Shown here piece after piece: positions 53,701 to 64,000 of a stretch of 64,000 nucleotides of DNA (positions are counted from its first letter, which is position 1; each line of letters opens with the position of its first letter). A program made the position numbers and the translations under genes. Source of the DNA: Amia ocellicauda (Eukaryota; Chordata; Actinopteri; Amiiformes; Amiidae); contig NC_089854.1 of assembly GCF_036373705.1 (NCBI RefSeq), forward strand, positions 23,352,339-23,416,338, in the 5' to 3' direction. Under the pieces are notes generated by a model. That model was not told the DNA's origin and searched no databases. It saw nothing but the letters and a program-made list of their open reading frames with translations.

Positions 53701-55815
53701 TGCAGTCAGCTGTTCAAGGCAGCCGGGACTGCAGAGGGCGCTGTAGCTCTCGCCACACGCTCTCTCCACGCAGGGCTGCAGGAGCTCCATTCTGTGCAGG
53801 AAGGAGCGGCAGTCCGGCAACGTCTTGACAGCACACCGCTCCACCGCCTCCACGCACATGCCCAGCGCCAGCACGTCCTGCCTCTGACACACGGAACAGA
53901 CACACCAGAACACACCCTAAGATATTTGCGACGCACTTCTCGTTTTTTATACAATTGTTTTGATACATGCGACAATGCATTACGTATCCTCATCAGTCGA
54001 TTACAAACGGCTAATGTTTCAGCCTTGGACTTGCATTGGACATTTGAAAGCTACTGTAATCAAATCCCCCAACGCTTTCCTGAACACTCACCATATCCAG
54101 AGTGTCACCCAGTGTGCTCAGGATGCGAGGCTGGAGCTGCAGGGTGTGAGAGAGATTGTGCAGTCGTGGTCCGTAGTGCCTGAACACTGCCAGGATCCAG
54201 GCGGGAGAAAGGTCAGCGGTTGCTGTTGTGTCACACTGTAGCTCTGACACACCACACAGGACTGCCCTTGTAAACACCTACACACAACAACCAACACTCA
54301 TGTAGGCAATGATGTAAAACTATGTTGAACTATGGGATTATTTCAATACTACGGTCTCTTGTAATGCAATTCATGCTCCCCACACTCTGTGGATTCATGG
54401 GGCCTACCTCCAATGCCGCCTCAGAAGAGATGGTGAAGGACAGGAGCAGGAAGTCCTTCAGATATAGCTTCCCCAGCTCAACGCGTTCCTCCTTTGACAG
54501 CTTCTTGAAGTAGATGCCCAACCTGCTGCTGGCAAAACTGCTAATGAACTGGAGCACCCTCCGTCTGCTGTCCTCTCCAGAACCTACGACACAGAGGGAA
54601 TTGTGAATCACTGGTCCAATAACCTAGGGTGGCTTCAATCTGTAACTTGGGCATATGGGAAGGAAAATGTCTAGATGTCTAGATGAATAGAAGAGCATTC
54701 AGACTAGTCTGATGTTGAACTGAGTTTGATTTACATCCTAAATTCGAATCGATAATTCCTAACTGCCAGGTGCTTTATTTAAAAGCTTACATGCTGTTTG
54801 ATATGTGACATGTTAGGACCAGAAAATGCTGTCACTAACCTTGCACATACTGTGACTCCTCCCACAGGCTCTGGCACTGTCTGTTGACGAGCCAGCTAAA
54901 GGGGGCCGCAGTCTTCCGCTCTTGGCCCCCCAGCTGTAGGTTGCACTCCACTGGGATCTCTTTGTCGGCCCCACTGAGGAATAGGCAGGGTGTGAGTGAA
55001 AATTGTATCTGCATTTTGGAAACATTTACGAAATGTGATACCACGTCCACATTTAATCAATGAAAGGGAGTTATGACTGGTGTGTGGTGCTTGGAGTTAC
55101 CCTGAGTTCTGGGGCAGCATGAGGTCCAGTATCTGTGTGTCCTCCACAATGTCCAGCCATAGCCGTGTCAGTCCCCCACCGAGCAGCTCACTGTAGAGAA
55201 GGTCCAGGTTGGCGTCTCTGTCCAGCTCCCCCAGCATTCGAGCCAGAACTGGAGTCACTGTGGCCTGCAAATGGCGCCACAGAGTGTGCCTGGAACACGA
55301 AGTCCCTTTAGTTCTGACGCATTCTAAAAATACACTCTGAAGACACTTTTTTTCCCACAAGGACTGTGTAAGGTCTTATACCTGAGGGTGCCCCCCTCCT
55401 GCAGGGCCTGCCGTTTCTTGGACTCTTTGTTCACCCACTCCCCTGGCGAGGGCACCAGCTCTTCCTTCACTGCCAGCGCCTGGGTCAACCTGCTCAACAG
55501 CGCCTGTACGAACCGCACTGAGGAACACCGGGAAGAAAGACAGAGCAATGTGTAGACTGAAACATTAAGGAATAATTCCAGGCTATGCATTACGTACAAG
55601 ATAACTTGCCACGTGCCTCTCTTTTTGACCTTATAGAGAGCTTGTCATCTATTCCTAAATAGCTTCAATCACTAGGATAATCAAAGCAGAAGTATGTTAT
55701 CACTGATAACAAGGCTCTTCTTTCATAATGAAGAAACCAAGAATTATTATGTAAATTAATCAGAACAATTCTAGCCTTGATTCTGATACAAAATACAAAG
55801 CAAAATTTATGCAAA

Positions 55816-55851
<36 letters not shown>

Positions 55852-58800
55852 TCAATCCTGTATTAAAGTCATTGTCTTTGTACCTCCTGGGGTTCCCGGC
55901 TTTTCTCCCATGAGACTCAGCAGTATCTGAACACGCTCCATGCTCCGAGTGGTCCTGGTGTTGGTGTCCCTCAGTAAACCAACAGCTCTTTGGACACAAG
56001 ACCTCAACAGAGAGACGCAGTCCAGACAGGGAACATCTTTCTGCAGTGACACAAACACAGCACTGTCAGAAACTGCAAACACTGTCACTCTTGCAACACC
56101 TAATCAAATTTGTTTGTCATGTGTGTCTACATTAACTACATTTAACAAGCATGTACCTTTTGGGCTTCAAACCTGCTGTCTGCCGGCGTCCCAGTTTCTT
56201 CTGAGTTGGAAAAACAATCAAATAAGACATTTATTTTTCAACAGATTGCTGTTTTGCATAAGAAACTGTTGAACAAACAATACATTTTTTTAATAAGATT
56301 ACACTTCTTGGACCTCACATAATATTCATAAACTACAATTTTACTTAATGTCTAATCCTAAGAAAAGTTTGATATAATGAGACAATAGCCTTTGTAGAAT
56401 GGAAACAAGTGAAAATTATCCACTTTTTCTAGGCCATGATGAAGACAGCTACTGGCCTATACTGGTTTAACTGTCCATCTCAATTCTAGATCTCTATCAA
56501 GTGTTGCTATGGAGACCTTGGTGAGGTCTGCAGTGGTACCTGGCTGTATGGACCGGGCAAATAGTTCACTGATAGTGGTCCCACAGAGAGAGGAAAGGTT
56601 TGAGCTCATTTCCTCTGTGTCTCGCAGATCGTCAATATGGACTGACAGCCACATGCCTGCAAGAACAGAACACAGTCACTGGGCATGAACACATGCAATC
56701 TGACACAGCAGGAGTAAGAGGAAATCCAGGCCTCAGTCCCCAACTCAGTGTAATCGCTGAAATGTGTGAGACCAGTTTAATTGAGAGAAATTGCCATGAT
56801 TATTTTCTGGTTCTTTCAAGACTCCTGATAGGAATCATAGATAAATACAACTCTGCCATATTTTAATACAGAAGCAGCAGCTATCCCATTCCTGACATAT
56901 CATCAGTCACATGATTGAATACCTCCTTGGAAGCCAGAGTATTGGGAGCCCCCTGTAATCCTGGACAGCTTCGTGATGAAGACAACATAGCACAGGTTCT
57001 GACTTGGCTCCATCGAGCTCATTTCATTCATGGTGCAGTATCTGGAGAGAGGGGATCACCAAGCAAAACTTTTACAAAAACAGCAAAACAGATACTGTAC
57101 CTATAATCTGAGCAATACCCACTGGGGTTTACTAAAGTTTTACACACAGCACTTGGGTCCATAATGTAAGGAAGGTGACAGATCTGTAAGAGCTCATTTT
57201 GGATGGTTATGTAAAACTGAACTATACGTACTACAACATAAAAGTATAAGAAATTAGGAATGTTACTCTCAGTTCCCCTATATTAAATATCACTGAAGAA
57301 GTGGAAACATTTAACTGCAGACTGCCTTGGACAAGGCAAAAGAAGAGGCACCCACTTTGCAGAAGCAATGAGTTCTTCACTGTGCAGAGATTCCTCAATG
57401 TCTGTCTGAATGATCAGGACCTGGGGACCGGGCCCACTGTCTCTTAGGAAGATCCTGGAATGAGCCAATCACAGAAGAGAAAGAGTTAAGAGGAACCTAA
57501 TGAACACCTTTATTCTCACTCATATACATTTAATAGAACATTCTTATCATTGTTTGACAAATACATTTCTTTAGATTTATTTTTGCATTGTTTAAAATCA
57601 GCAATTAATACAATAAAATGTAAGTATATTGTCCAGTGCTTTATGGTATGGCGGTTAACACTGGCAAACTCCATGGAAACTAAGAAAATGAAGGTTTCAT
57701 AAGTTTAAACTGGTGAAGGTACCGTATTTTGGTGCAGAAAGATGACTCTGTGTCGAACTGGTGCAAAGACAGTAGGAGGAGTCTGCTGATGCCCAAGTCC
57801 AAAGCCTGTGCCATGGCCCGTACATCAGACTGAGTGAGCAAGCTAGAGAAGGTGGTGACCTGACAGTGATATAGAGCAATGACAGCTTCTTATGTACAGA
57901 AAAAAATTATTCACAATCAACAGGAGATCATTTAACTCAACAGTCATTAATGCCGCAAATATACTTAAATTAATAGTGAAACTATTATACTTTTCTATTA
58001 TCAATGTTGTACAGGTCATTATATGGTTTCTAGGATTCCTTTATAAGGTAAATTGAATATACTGTATCCCTATCCATTTCATAAGTAAACCAATTCCAAT
58101 TACATGATCCGTCTCACAGAATAGATTAAATAATATGGAGAGCATATAGGTTTAACTAGACATTAATAAAATGCATTTAAAAGACTATGTAAACCTCAAG
58201 TTGACCAAGTGTGTATTAAAATATTTATGCAACATATATTCACGGAGGATTTCAGAAATGCCAGGTGTAATATGTCACTAAATATGATTTAGTACTGAGA
58301 TTCATGCATCGCTCACCTCTATGAATTTGCTTGACTCCTCAGTCTTGCTCAAGTGGTCTTCCATAAAATCTCTGAGGGAGAGGTGATGCTGCTGGTGAAA
58401 GTATATCCTCTGCAGCTCTCCGGTCTCAAGAGCCTCCAGGTTTGAGTATTTGAGGCGCAGCACCGCGTCTGGTGTAGCACAGTTCAACAAGAAATACTTT
58501 GCCGTTTCAAGCACCTCATCTTCTTCAACCTCCACACTGTCCCTGATATTCTCTCCATCTTCCATCTCCCTTCCATGTTCACCCACTGTTTCTTCCACCT
58601 GATGTTCATCGCTACCCATAGCCATATCACTTTTCCCCTCTCCTTCCACCACATGCCCGTCATTGTTCACCTCTTCCATTGGCTTATCCCTCTCATCTTT
58701 CCCTTGTGAACCACTGTCATCTGGGATTTGCTCCAGAGCTTCCAACTTTGTGTCCTCAATTGGCCCATCAGCCTCACCACCTTTCTTCTGGCTCCCTCCT

Positions 58801-61800
58801 TCCCTTACCTCACCTTCAAAATGTGCCTGTTCCACTTGTTCACCAATATTTTGACTCTGCTGCTTATTCCTAGCCTCTCTGTCTTTACATTGATTTCTAA
58901 ATTCCAGGGCCTGCAGCAGGGCACTGGAACAGGCATCGCCATGGAAACCAATGAAAGCATCTGAAGGTTCAAACTCCACCCCAGCTCCAGCCATGGAGAT
59001 GAAGTCCTGGATCCACTTCTTTATCTTCTTCAGTACCCTCTGCTGCATAGGAGTGAGATCGGCACTCCTGTCCACTCTGTGTTTTTCCAAGCGGTTAATG
59101 AGAGGCACGGGAAACTGCTTGTAAACCTTATACTGGTCCTCCACCACTATGAGCCTAAAGTCTCGGTGAACCCTGCACTTCACCCTGTGGGTGCCCAGCC
59201 CTAGATCTACATACTGCTGACCACCGAGGTAAACATAATACTGGTTAAGGGCATCATACAAACTTTCATAGAGGTTCTGCAGGTTGAGAAGGACCACAGT
59301 CCGACCTGTCTCCATGCACGTCTTCACTCGGTTTACATTGCGACAAACCTGGGCGTACTCCTGGTCTTTGGGGAATCCTGATCCAAATACTATCTCCGGA
59401 GGCCGCTGGTCCCCCTTGGAGAAGACACGCTGCTGGAGGATGTGGAGGGCAGCATTATTGGTGGTCAGAAGCAAAAGGTAGCGACTCTCCTCCTGGCTAT
59501 TGTGGTCTAGGTTATTTTCGACCATTTGCAGGGTGTTTGGTCTGGGAACTGTCTGAGGATTCTGAAAGAGATCCTTGAAGTAATTCAGTGGGTCAAAGTC
59601 CTCCGGTCGTCCACTAAAGTTGCGCAGGATGGCCTCCGCCAGTTGGCTCTCACTTGGCTCTTTCTGAGAAGCCTTCACTGCCGCAAAAATCATTTTGACA
59701 AGGCTGTAGTAATCCCGGAGGCCAAAAAACTGGTTACTCTCTCGATCTTTGCAGATATTCAAAAAGGCCTTGGCCAGCTTTAGGAAGAGGTGCTGGATCT
59801 TAAGGAGAATAGAATTGTCAGAAGAGCAGATTCCTTTGGCAGTTTCTACCAGCTCGTTCTCACTTGGATCCCAGCGTGATACAAAAATCCCTCGGTTCAT
59901 CTTGGCTGGGTCTAAAGCCCAGTTTGAAATCCCCACAAAACCCACTTTCATGTGGGGATCAGGTCTGTCTTTATCAATGCATCCATCTTCCAGTAAGGGG
60001 TGCAGTGTCTTCAGTGGCATCTGGGGTGAGTCCTCTGCCAGTCCAATCTCATCAAGTACCACTACTGAAACATATTCATCCATGCTTTTGCCCTGTTGAA
60101 AGCGAGCACACTGCCAGAATGTGCCAATGATTCCTTCTGGACTTGAATGTGGACTACATTGAAAGGAGACCATGTGCACCTGTTTGAGCTGCTTAAAGAG
60201 GCTGCAGTGTGAGGCTTGACCCTGCATGGCATCTGCTACCACAGTCTTGGCCAGGGATTTAGAACTTCCTGGTTTCCCAACAAGGAAAAGTGGGATCCTA
60301 AGCTCAATGCAAACCACCATTAGGAAGACATTCTCTTTCAGAGCTGCATTCTTGGCCACAGTCTCTCTTGTCTTTATATTGTGAAGGAAAACATCTTGAC
60401 AAGAAGATATTTCTTTTTCTATAGCAGCAGCAGAGTCCAGAGGTTTTGGGAAGTATCTACAGATTGATGTTAGATACTGCAATTTTGAAACCAGGGAGGG
60501 GTAATAGCAAACGCCTACTGCCAGAGCCAAGCACTTTACTGTCCTGAGACTGTTGTTAAGACTATCAGAATTGAGGAAAACAAGGCTACTATGCTGGTAG
60601 AACCACACTAGCACCCTCATGGACCTCTCTACATCACGCAAGCTCACAAAACTACACTCATTTTTACGACTTCGCATGTACCTCTGGGAAACTGCCAATA
60701 CTGATGAAATGATGTCAATACAGTCAAGGGGAAGAACATGATCCATGACCTGTCTCAATACAATCTGTCTGGTGTAAGAAAGCTCAGTTGTGTCGCTTAG
60801 CTGTCCAAAGTCCCAAACTAAGGGAACCATGCTGGGAGGCAATGGTTGAACCCTGTAAACTAGTTGTCTTAGGGGAACAGCACCAAGTCTGTCTTCTGTC
60901 TCCCCTGCCTTCACCCTATAGCCCAGTCCAGCCAGTTCCAAACGTTTGATCATTTCTGGAGAATGTTTCCGATAGGGATTGCAGGCAGCAACAATTTTCA
61001 ACCCTGTGTTTGCCTGCAGAGGCTGGCCTTTCACTGTTCTGTCACACAACACCTCCTTAATGGCAAAAATCGATTCTGTGGTGTTGGCCTCATCAAAGAA
61101 CAAAACAGTGTCCAGGCTGAACTCCTTTTTGTTTTTTATAGCCAGCCCTTCTGCCTCCTTGACCTTCCTGTAGATCATCTCAGCCGTTGTTCCTCCATGG
61201 ACCTTGACCAGTTTCATATTTTCTGCTGCCTTTCCCCCCCTCTGTAGGTCACAGAGGAAGCGGACAAGTCTGGTTTTCCCACAGCCTGTTTCTCCCATGA
61301 TAATCACAGGAATCTCACAGCGGAATCGCATGTGAATGGCCAACATCTTCATCACATTGTCTGTGGTGAGTTCATAAGTAGGATCTGGATCAAAAGCTCC
61401 TTCTACAAATCCCTTTTTTGCTCCTACAACAAGGGAGAGCCTCTTGATCTTACTCTCTCTGGACAAGCTGTCAAAGTCTTCAGTCAGAGAGATTCCTTGC
61501 CGCTGAATACCCTGAAGGAGGTCATAAGACATCACATTTCTCATAAGCACTCTGCCACTTTGAGGGTCCACGGCATCACAGTTCTTCACATGAAAGCCCA
61601 GGAAAGACATGGACATGTGGTCAGCATTAAAGAAAATATATGGGTGTGATTCACTTTCCCAGCGCTTGCGTATGGTCAGTTGGGCCAGCAGGTCATTGTC
61701 CTCTGAATTTGCGGAGGGGAAAGTAGGGCTCTGGTCAGAGACTTCCATGGATGGGGTGGCAAAATCGCGTGCCATCAAAACCATGAACTTCACAATGAAG

Positions 61801-64000
61801 CTCTTGAAGCCCAGCAGGTGCTTCCCAACAAAGTCAGGATCACAGAATATGGAGCTCTCGCAATCACTCAGCTGCAGGTTAAGAAACCAAGCAAAATTTC
61901 GCAGTTCCGCCCAGGATGGGTCTTTCATTCCACAGTTTGCCAGAAGATAAAAGAGACAGTCAGCTGGGTTTCCCTCTGTGGATCTTTTTTTATATTTGAA
62001 TTCATCCAAATTCTGCTTCCCATTGTATCTCTTCAAGTACTGATAGGATCTCTGTACGCCTTCACTGGCAAACTCCAATTCATCCATTAGTGGTTCCAGA
62101 GAACTCCTGTTTCGTCTCAAAACCTCCAGCTCTCTGACCTCCTTGGGTGGTCGGCAGTGGATTGTGGGAAGGATGTCAAGAAGGCTTTGTTTTGGCTAGC
62201 AAAAACAAGAAAAAAAGTTGTGAAAACACTGTAACACAACCTGAATTTAGAATGAACTTCGAACAAAGAAAGAAATCCAACTTTGAAATTAACATGGATG
62301 ACACATTAATGTGTTTATACCATAATAAGAGACCTAGGAATTACCCATTTGGATGAAAAAAGCATTCTGATATGCTTGGAAACAAAAGGTACCTACCTGC
62401 TCTGTCTGAGCTTGATTTTGACTTGTTGAACGTGGTCTTAAAAGTTCAGTCAGTAAAAGGTGAGCTGGATTTCTTTTCCACAGTTTGCCCTCACTGTCAG
62501 TCACACAGCCCAGAATCAGCACCTGGAACAGAAATTCTTCCAAACCACTGCGGACCTGCATGTGACAAACAATAACAACTGATCATTTACTTGACATATT
62601 ACTATTTGAATTACTCCTAGTTATGACATACTGCCAGGTGGTGTGGAAAACTACTTTCAATGTATGTTTCCACAGTTATTTCAGATATACAGATATCTGT
62701 AAAATACGATAAATACTATTATTACGTCAAAGAACACACTGACTAGTAGGACAAGACATCAAGGTACATACGGCAGCAGCGTCAATATGAAGAATGACGG
62801 GGTCCTGCTCTCTCAGTAGCTCCATCTTCTCAAAGAGGGTCTTTACAAACCAGTCCAGGTCAATACGAGGCTCGATTAGACGGATGCGTAACAGGTGTGC
62901 CCGGGGAGACACCTGCTGGAGTTTCTGAAATAGTCGGTTCACGTATAAGGACTTTCCTGAAATGAGAGGGAAATCTTTGGATCATAGATTCATATGGAGT
63001 CAGGGTTAATGTGATTTAAACACTAGTTCACAGAATTTACAGACTATCACACAGAGAGCATTCACCGATTCTTAGTTGTATTTCAAAACAATTTTGTTTA
63101 ATGACATATATGGTGGACCAAAAATATACACATAGTATTGAGTGAGCAATAATAGACTTTTACACATCAACAGACCATAGTAGCAGTGTGACCTTCATTC
63201 TCCCTTACCAACAGCTGGTCGTGTAGATGAGATGGTCCAGACAGAGATGCAGTCAGGGTAGACGTCTAAGAAACGGGTTTGTTGGTGTGTGACAGCAAAG
63301 TGGTCTTTTAAGTAGCTCCTTGCTCTGTCAGTTGGAACTCCAAGTCCAGCTTGCACCTTGTAGTTACTGAAGAAGGAGGGAACATATCTGTGCTGGTGTT
63401 TCACAGAACAGACAATAACTAGTCTATATTGAGGCCGTGAGCTTCTCTGTAGGACTTCAAACTGTTCTCCCAGTGTGACACTCACATCGTAGGCCAGAAG
63501 CCCTGGATTTATCAGTGAGAAAATCTTCCCAGTCCCACCTGGGCCCCCCCATCCCAGAGACCTCCTGAGGAAGATTTCAACCTCTTCTGATGTGGTGTCT
63601 TCCCTGCAGAGCAACATTTCATCGCTAGAGGGCAGGGGCTCATTGCGGCTTTCCACATAAAGTCCCAGAGCTGTGCTGAGGATATCAGACTCTGGGCAGA
63701 GGACGAGGTTGGGTTTACCCTCCTGCAGGAAGGGAGACAGCGTCCGTTTGGTCTCTTGCTTGTTCTTCTCTGACAGACATAAGAGAAACTGAGCCAGGGT
63801 GATAATGTCTAAATGTCCATCAAGGTACCTTGCCATATCTTCTTTGAAACGCCTCCAAAGACCTTCTACATTCTCCTTAGTGCCTTCTTCCATACAGACT
63901 TCTTCAATCTGTGAAAGATCAATAAGCATTCCTGTTTTGATTTCTACCTGTTCATCGACATACTGATACTGATCAGATCCCAGCTCTACGCCTACTTCAT
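43101..64000 (-). CDS. rnf213: E3 ubiquitin-protein ligase RNF213, C-terminal 3488 residues (partial)
   Basis: Forty-two exons join in phase from the right edge to the stop at 43101-43103. The exon at the edge is open, so the 5' part of the gene is outside the window. Human RNF213 is about 5200 residues; by position of the Walker B glutamates the first visible codon corresponds to about residue 1740. The protein is a giant cytosolic AAA+ E3 ligase with roles in vessel integrity, lipid droplets and ubiquitylation of bacterial LPS, and is linked to moyamoya disease in people. In order: a degenerate AAA2 region, active-type AAA3 and AAA4 modules, an E3 module with RING finger, an RZ finger and the C-terminal domain. 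Exon sets are given in the separate entries below. Teleosts can carry more than one rnf213 paralogue, so orthology within the family is not settled here. Confidence 0.96.
43579..44469 (+). mobile_element. Internally deleted Tc1-like transposon
   Basis: An 891-bp element in the last rnf213 intron, antisense to the gene. Terminal inverted repeats of 28 bp (starting CACCGATCAGCCGTAACATT) differ at one position, and TA flanks both sides (43577-43578, 44470-44471). It is a deletion derivative of a roughly 1.2-kb element. Confidence 0.93.
43709..44445 (+). pseudogene. Broken Tc1-like transposase
   Basis: The N-terminal DNA-binding part is open to 43981 ([20 protein letters not shown]) and ends at a stop. 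The following part is readable in other frames ([21 protein letters not shown] with the first Asp). At about 44200 the sequence jumps from SDESR straight to a [18 protein letters not shown] block. The glycine-rich block and second catalytic Asp are thus deleted. The N terminus resembles that of the intact transposase at 9977-11041, so the two belong to related families with different termini. Confidence 0.88.
49088..49433 (-). other. rnf213: rnf213 RZ zinc finger, two exons
   Basis: Exons 49399-49433 and 49088-49185. Together they read [15 protein letters not shown], then CPDC and CVGG. This is the RZ-finger pattern C-x-N-G-H, E-C-G-x-P, C-P-x-C typical of RNF213 and ZNFX1. In mammalian RNF213 this finger is needed for RING-independent ubiquitin transfer, including to LPS. 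All expected Cys and His ligands are present. The first exon is only 35 bp. Confidence 0.93.
49659..52793 (-). other. rnf213: rnf213 exons between RING and RZ finger
   Basis: Nine exons: 52648-52793, 52351-52450, 52123-52234, 51701-51905, 51110-51294, 50859-50975, 50385-50495, 49880-50131, 49659-49740. All junctions keep phase. The last exon ([19 protein letters not shown]) leads directly into the RZ finger. These exons are the alpha-helical part of the E3 shell. An (AAT)n tract at 50649-50713 sits in one intron. Confidence 0.9.
50649..50713. repeat. (AAT)n microsatellite
   Basis: About 20 AAT/ATA units with one interruption near the start, in an rnf213 intron. Confidence 0.93.
52883..53065 (-). 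other. rnf213: rnf213 RING-finger exon
   Basis: A complete C3HC4 RING finger sits in one exon: CTVC, then CKHVFCLPC, then CPNC, with the usual Ile/Leu/Pro spacing ([14 protein letters not shown]). It starts at about residue 2309 of the part of the protein visible here. RING fingers recruit E2 enzymes. In RNF213 the RING itself is reported to be dispensable for some activities, with the RZ finger doing the catalysis. Confidence 0.97.
53192..57859 (-). other. rnf213: rnf213 exons between AAA core and RING
   Basis: Fourteen exons: 57723-57859, 57356-57454, 56923-57041, 56540-56656, 56157-56200, 55884-56040, 55382-55517, 55101-55289, 54840-54973, 54408-54583, 54092-54277, 53696-53883, 53394-53514, 53192-53292. 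They encode the helical hinge and start of the E3 module; recognisable family text includes [15 protein letters not shown] and [17 protein letters not shown]. The acceptor of the exon at 53696 has two AGs six bases apart (exon end 53883 or 53877), both in frame. Confidence 0.88.
55820..55848. repeat. (GA)n microsatellite
   Basis: About 14 GA units on the + strand, in an rnf213 intron about 35 bp from the exon beginning at 55884. Confidence 0.93.
58317..64000 (-). other. rnf213: rnf213 AAA+ block: edge exon to giant exon
   Basis: Exons 63209 to beyond 64000, 62772-62956, 62397-62555 and 58317-62195. The last is one 3879-bp exon of 1293 codons, a family hallmark. The AAA2 P-loop is degenerate: only GKS survives (RPAVGKSLYV), split by the intron between the first two exons. 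The giant exon holds AAA3, with Walker [10 protein letters not shown] (about 61271-61295) and Walker [10 protein letters not shown] (about 61082-61106). It also holds AAA4, with Walker A GKPGSSKS (about 60255-60278) and Walker [12 protein letters not shown] (about 60033-60065). These are the two ATP-binding modules known to be functional in mammals. Near its 3' end lies an acidic, low-complexity insert (about 58505-58870). Confidence 0.95.

Noticed and set aside
58663..62090. Plus-strand open frames opposite the giant rnf213 exon
   Set aside because: Shadows of a 3.9-kb coding exon; no homology, promoter or splice context.
63520..63560. GGPGGTGK in the rnf213 edge exon as a Walker A motif
   Set aside because: The residue after GK is Ile rather than Ser/Thr, and no Walker B follows at a sensible distance. 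It is more likely a chance glycine-rich loop; the degenerate P-loop of this region is the GKS at the next exon junction.

Overview
The window is vertebrate genomic DNA and almost certainly from a ray-finned fish. The genes are intron-rich with GT-AG junctions. Their proteins match conserved jawed-vertebrate families, and the repeats are typical of fish: several Tc1-like transposon families, hAT-type MITEs, SINE/LINE 3' tails containing an 'agacgcccttat..gggcgacttac' motif, and long dinucleotide runs. The species cannot be named from the sequence alone.

Layout. (1) About 2.1-6.9 kb, + strand: pvalef, a small parvalbumin-like EF-hand gene with a TATA-type promoter candidate and a non-coding first exon. 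(2) 8.9-22.4 kb, - strand: an ST6GALNAC1/2-type alpha-2,6-sialyltransferase. Its nine coding exons join in phase into 457 codons. The introns carry an apparently intact Tc1-like transposon, a long-inverted-repeat element around a truncated Tc1, and MITEs. (3) 26.4-39.3 kb, - strand, promoter near 41.6-41.8 kb: cep131 (azi1), a centriolar-satellite and ciliary coiled-coil protein. Its 25 coding exons join into 1100 codons. (4) 43.1 kb to the right edge, - strand: the C-terminal two thirds of rnf213, a giant AAA+ E3 ubiquitin ligase. Its 42 exons (about 3488 codons) cover the AAA+ core in one 3.9-kb exon, the RING finger, the RZ finger and the true C terminus. The 5' part of the gene lies beyond the window.

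The genes are functionally unrelated (calcium binding, Golgi O-glycan sialylation, centrosome/cilium, ubiquitylation). What they share is chromosomal neighbourhood: it resembles human 17q25, where PVALEF, CEP131 and RNF213 lie close together. pvalef and the sialyltransferase converge. The sialyltransferase, cep131 and rnf213 run in the same direction.

I found no RNA gene, CRISPR array or prokaryote-like defence cassette, and nothing I would call a new biological system. The items most worth a second look are the intact DD36E Tc1-like element, the long-inverted-repeat element at 15.2-16.9 kb, the 44-bp hairpin inside the Tc1 relic, the acidic insertion in the rnf213 giant exon, and the RFX-like site at the cep131 promoter. 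Exon ends were assigned by eye from splice consensus, reading-frame phase and family similarity. Phase closes across every junction of the three complete genes and the rnf213 part.
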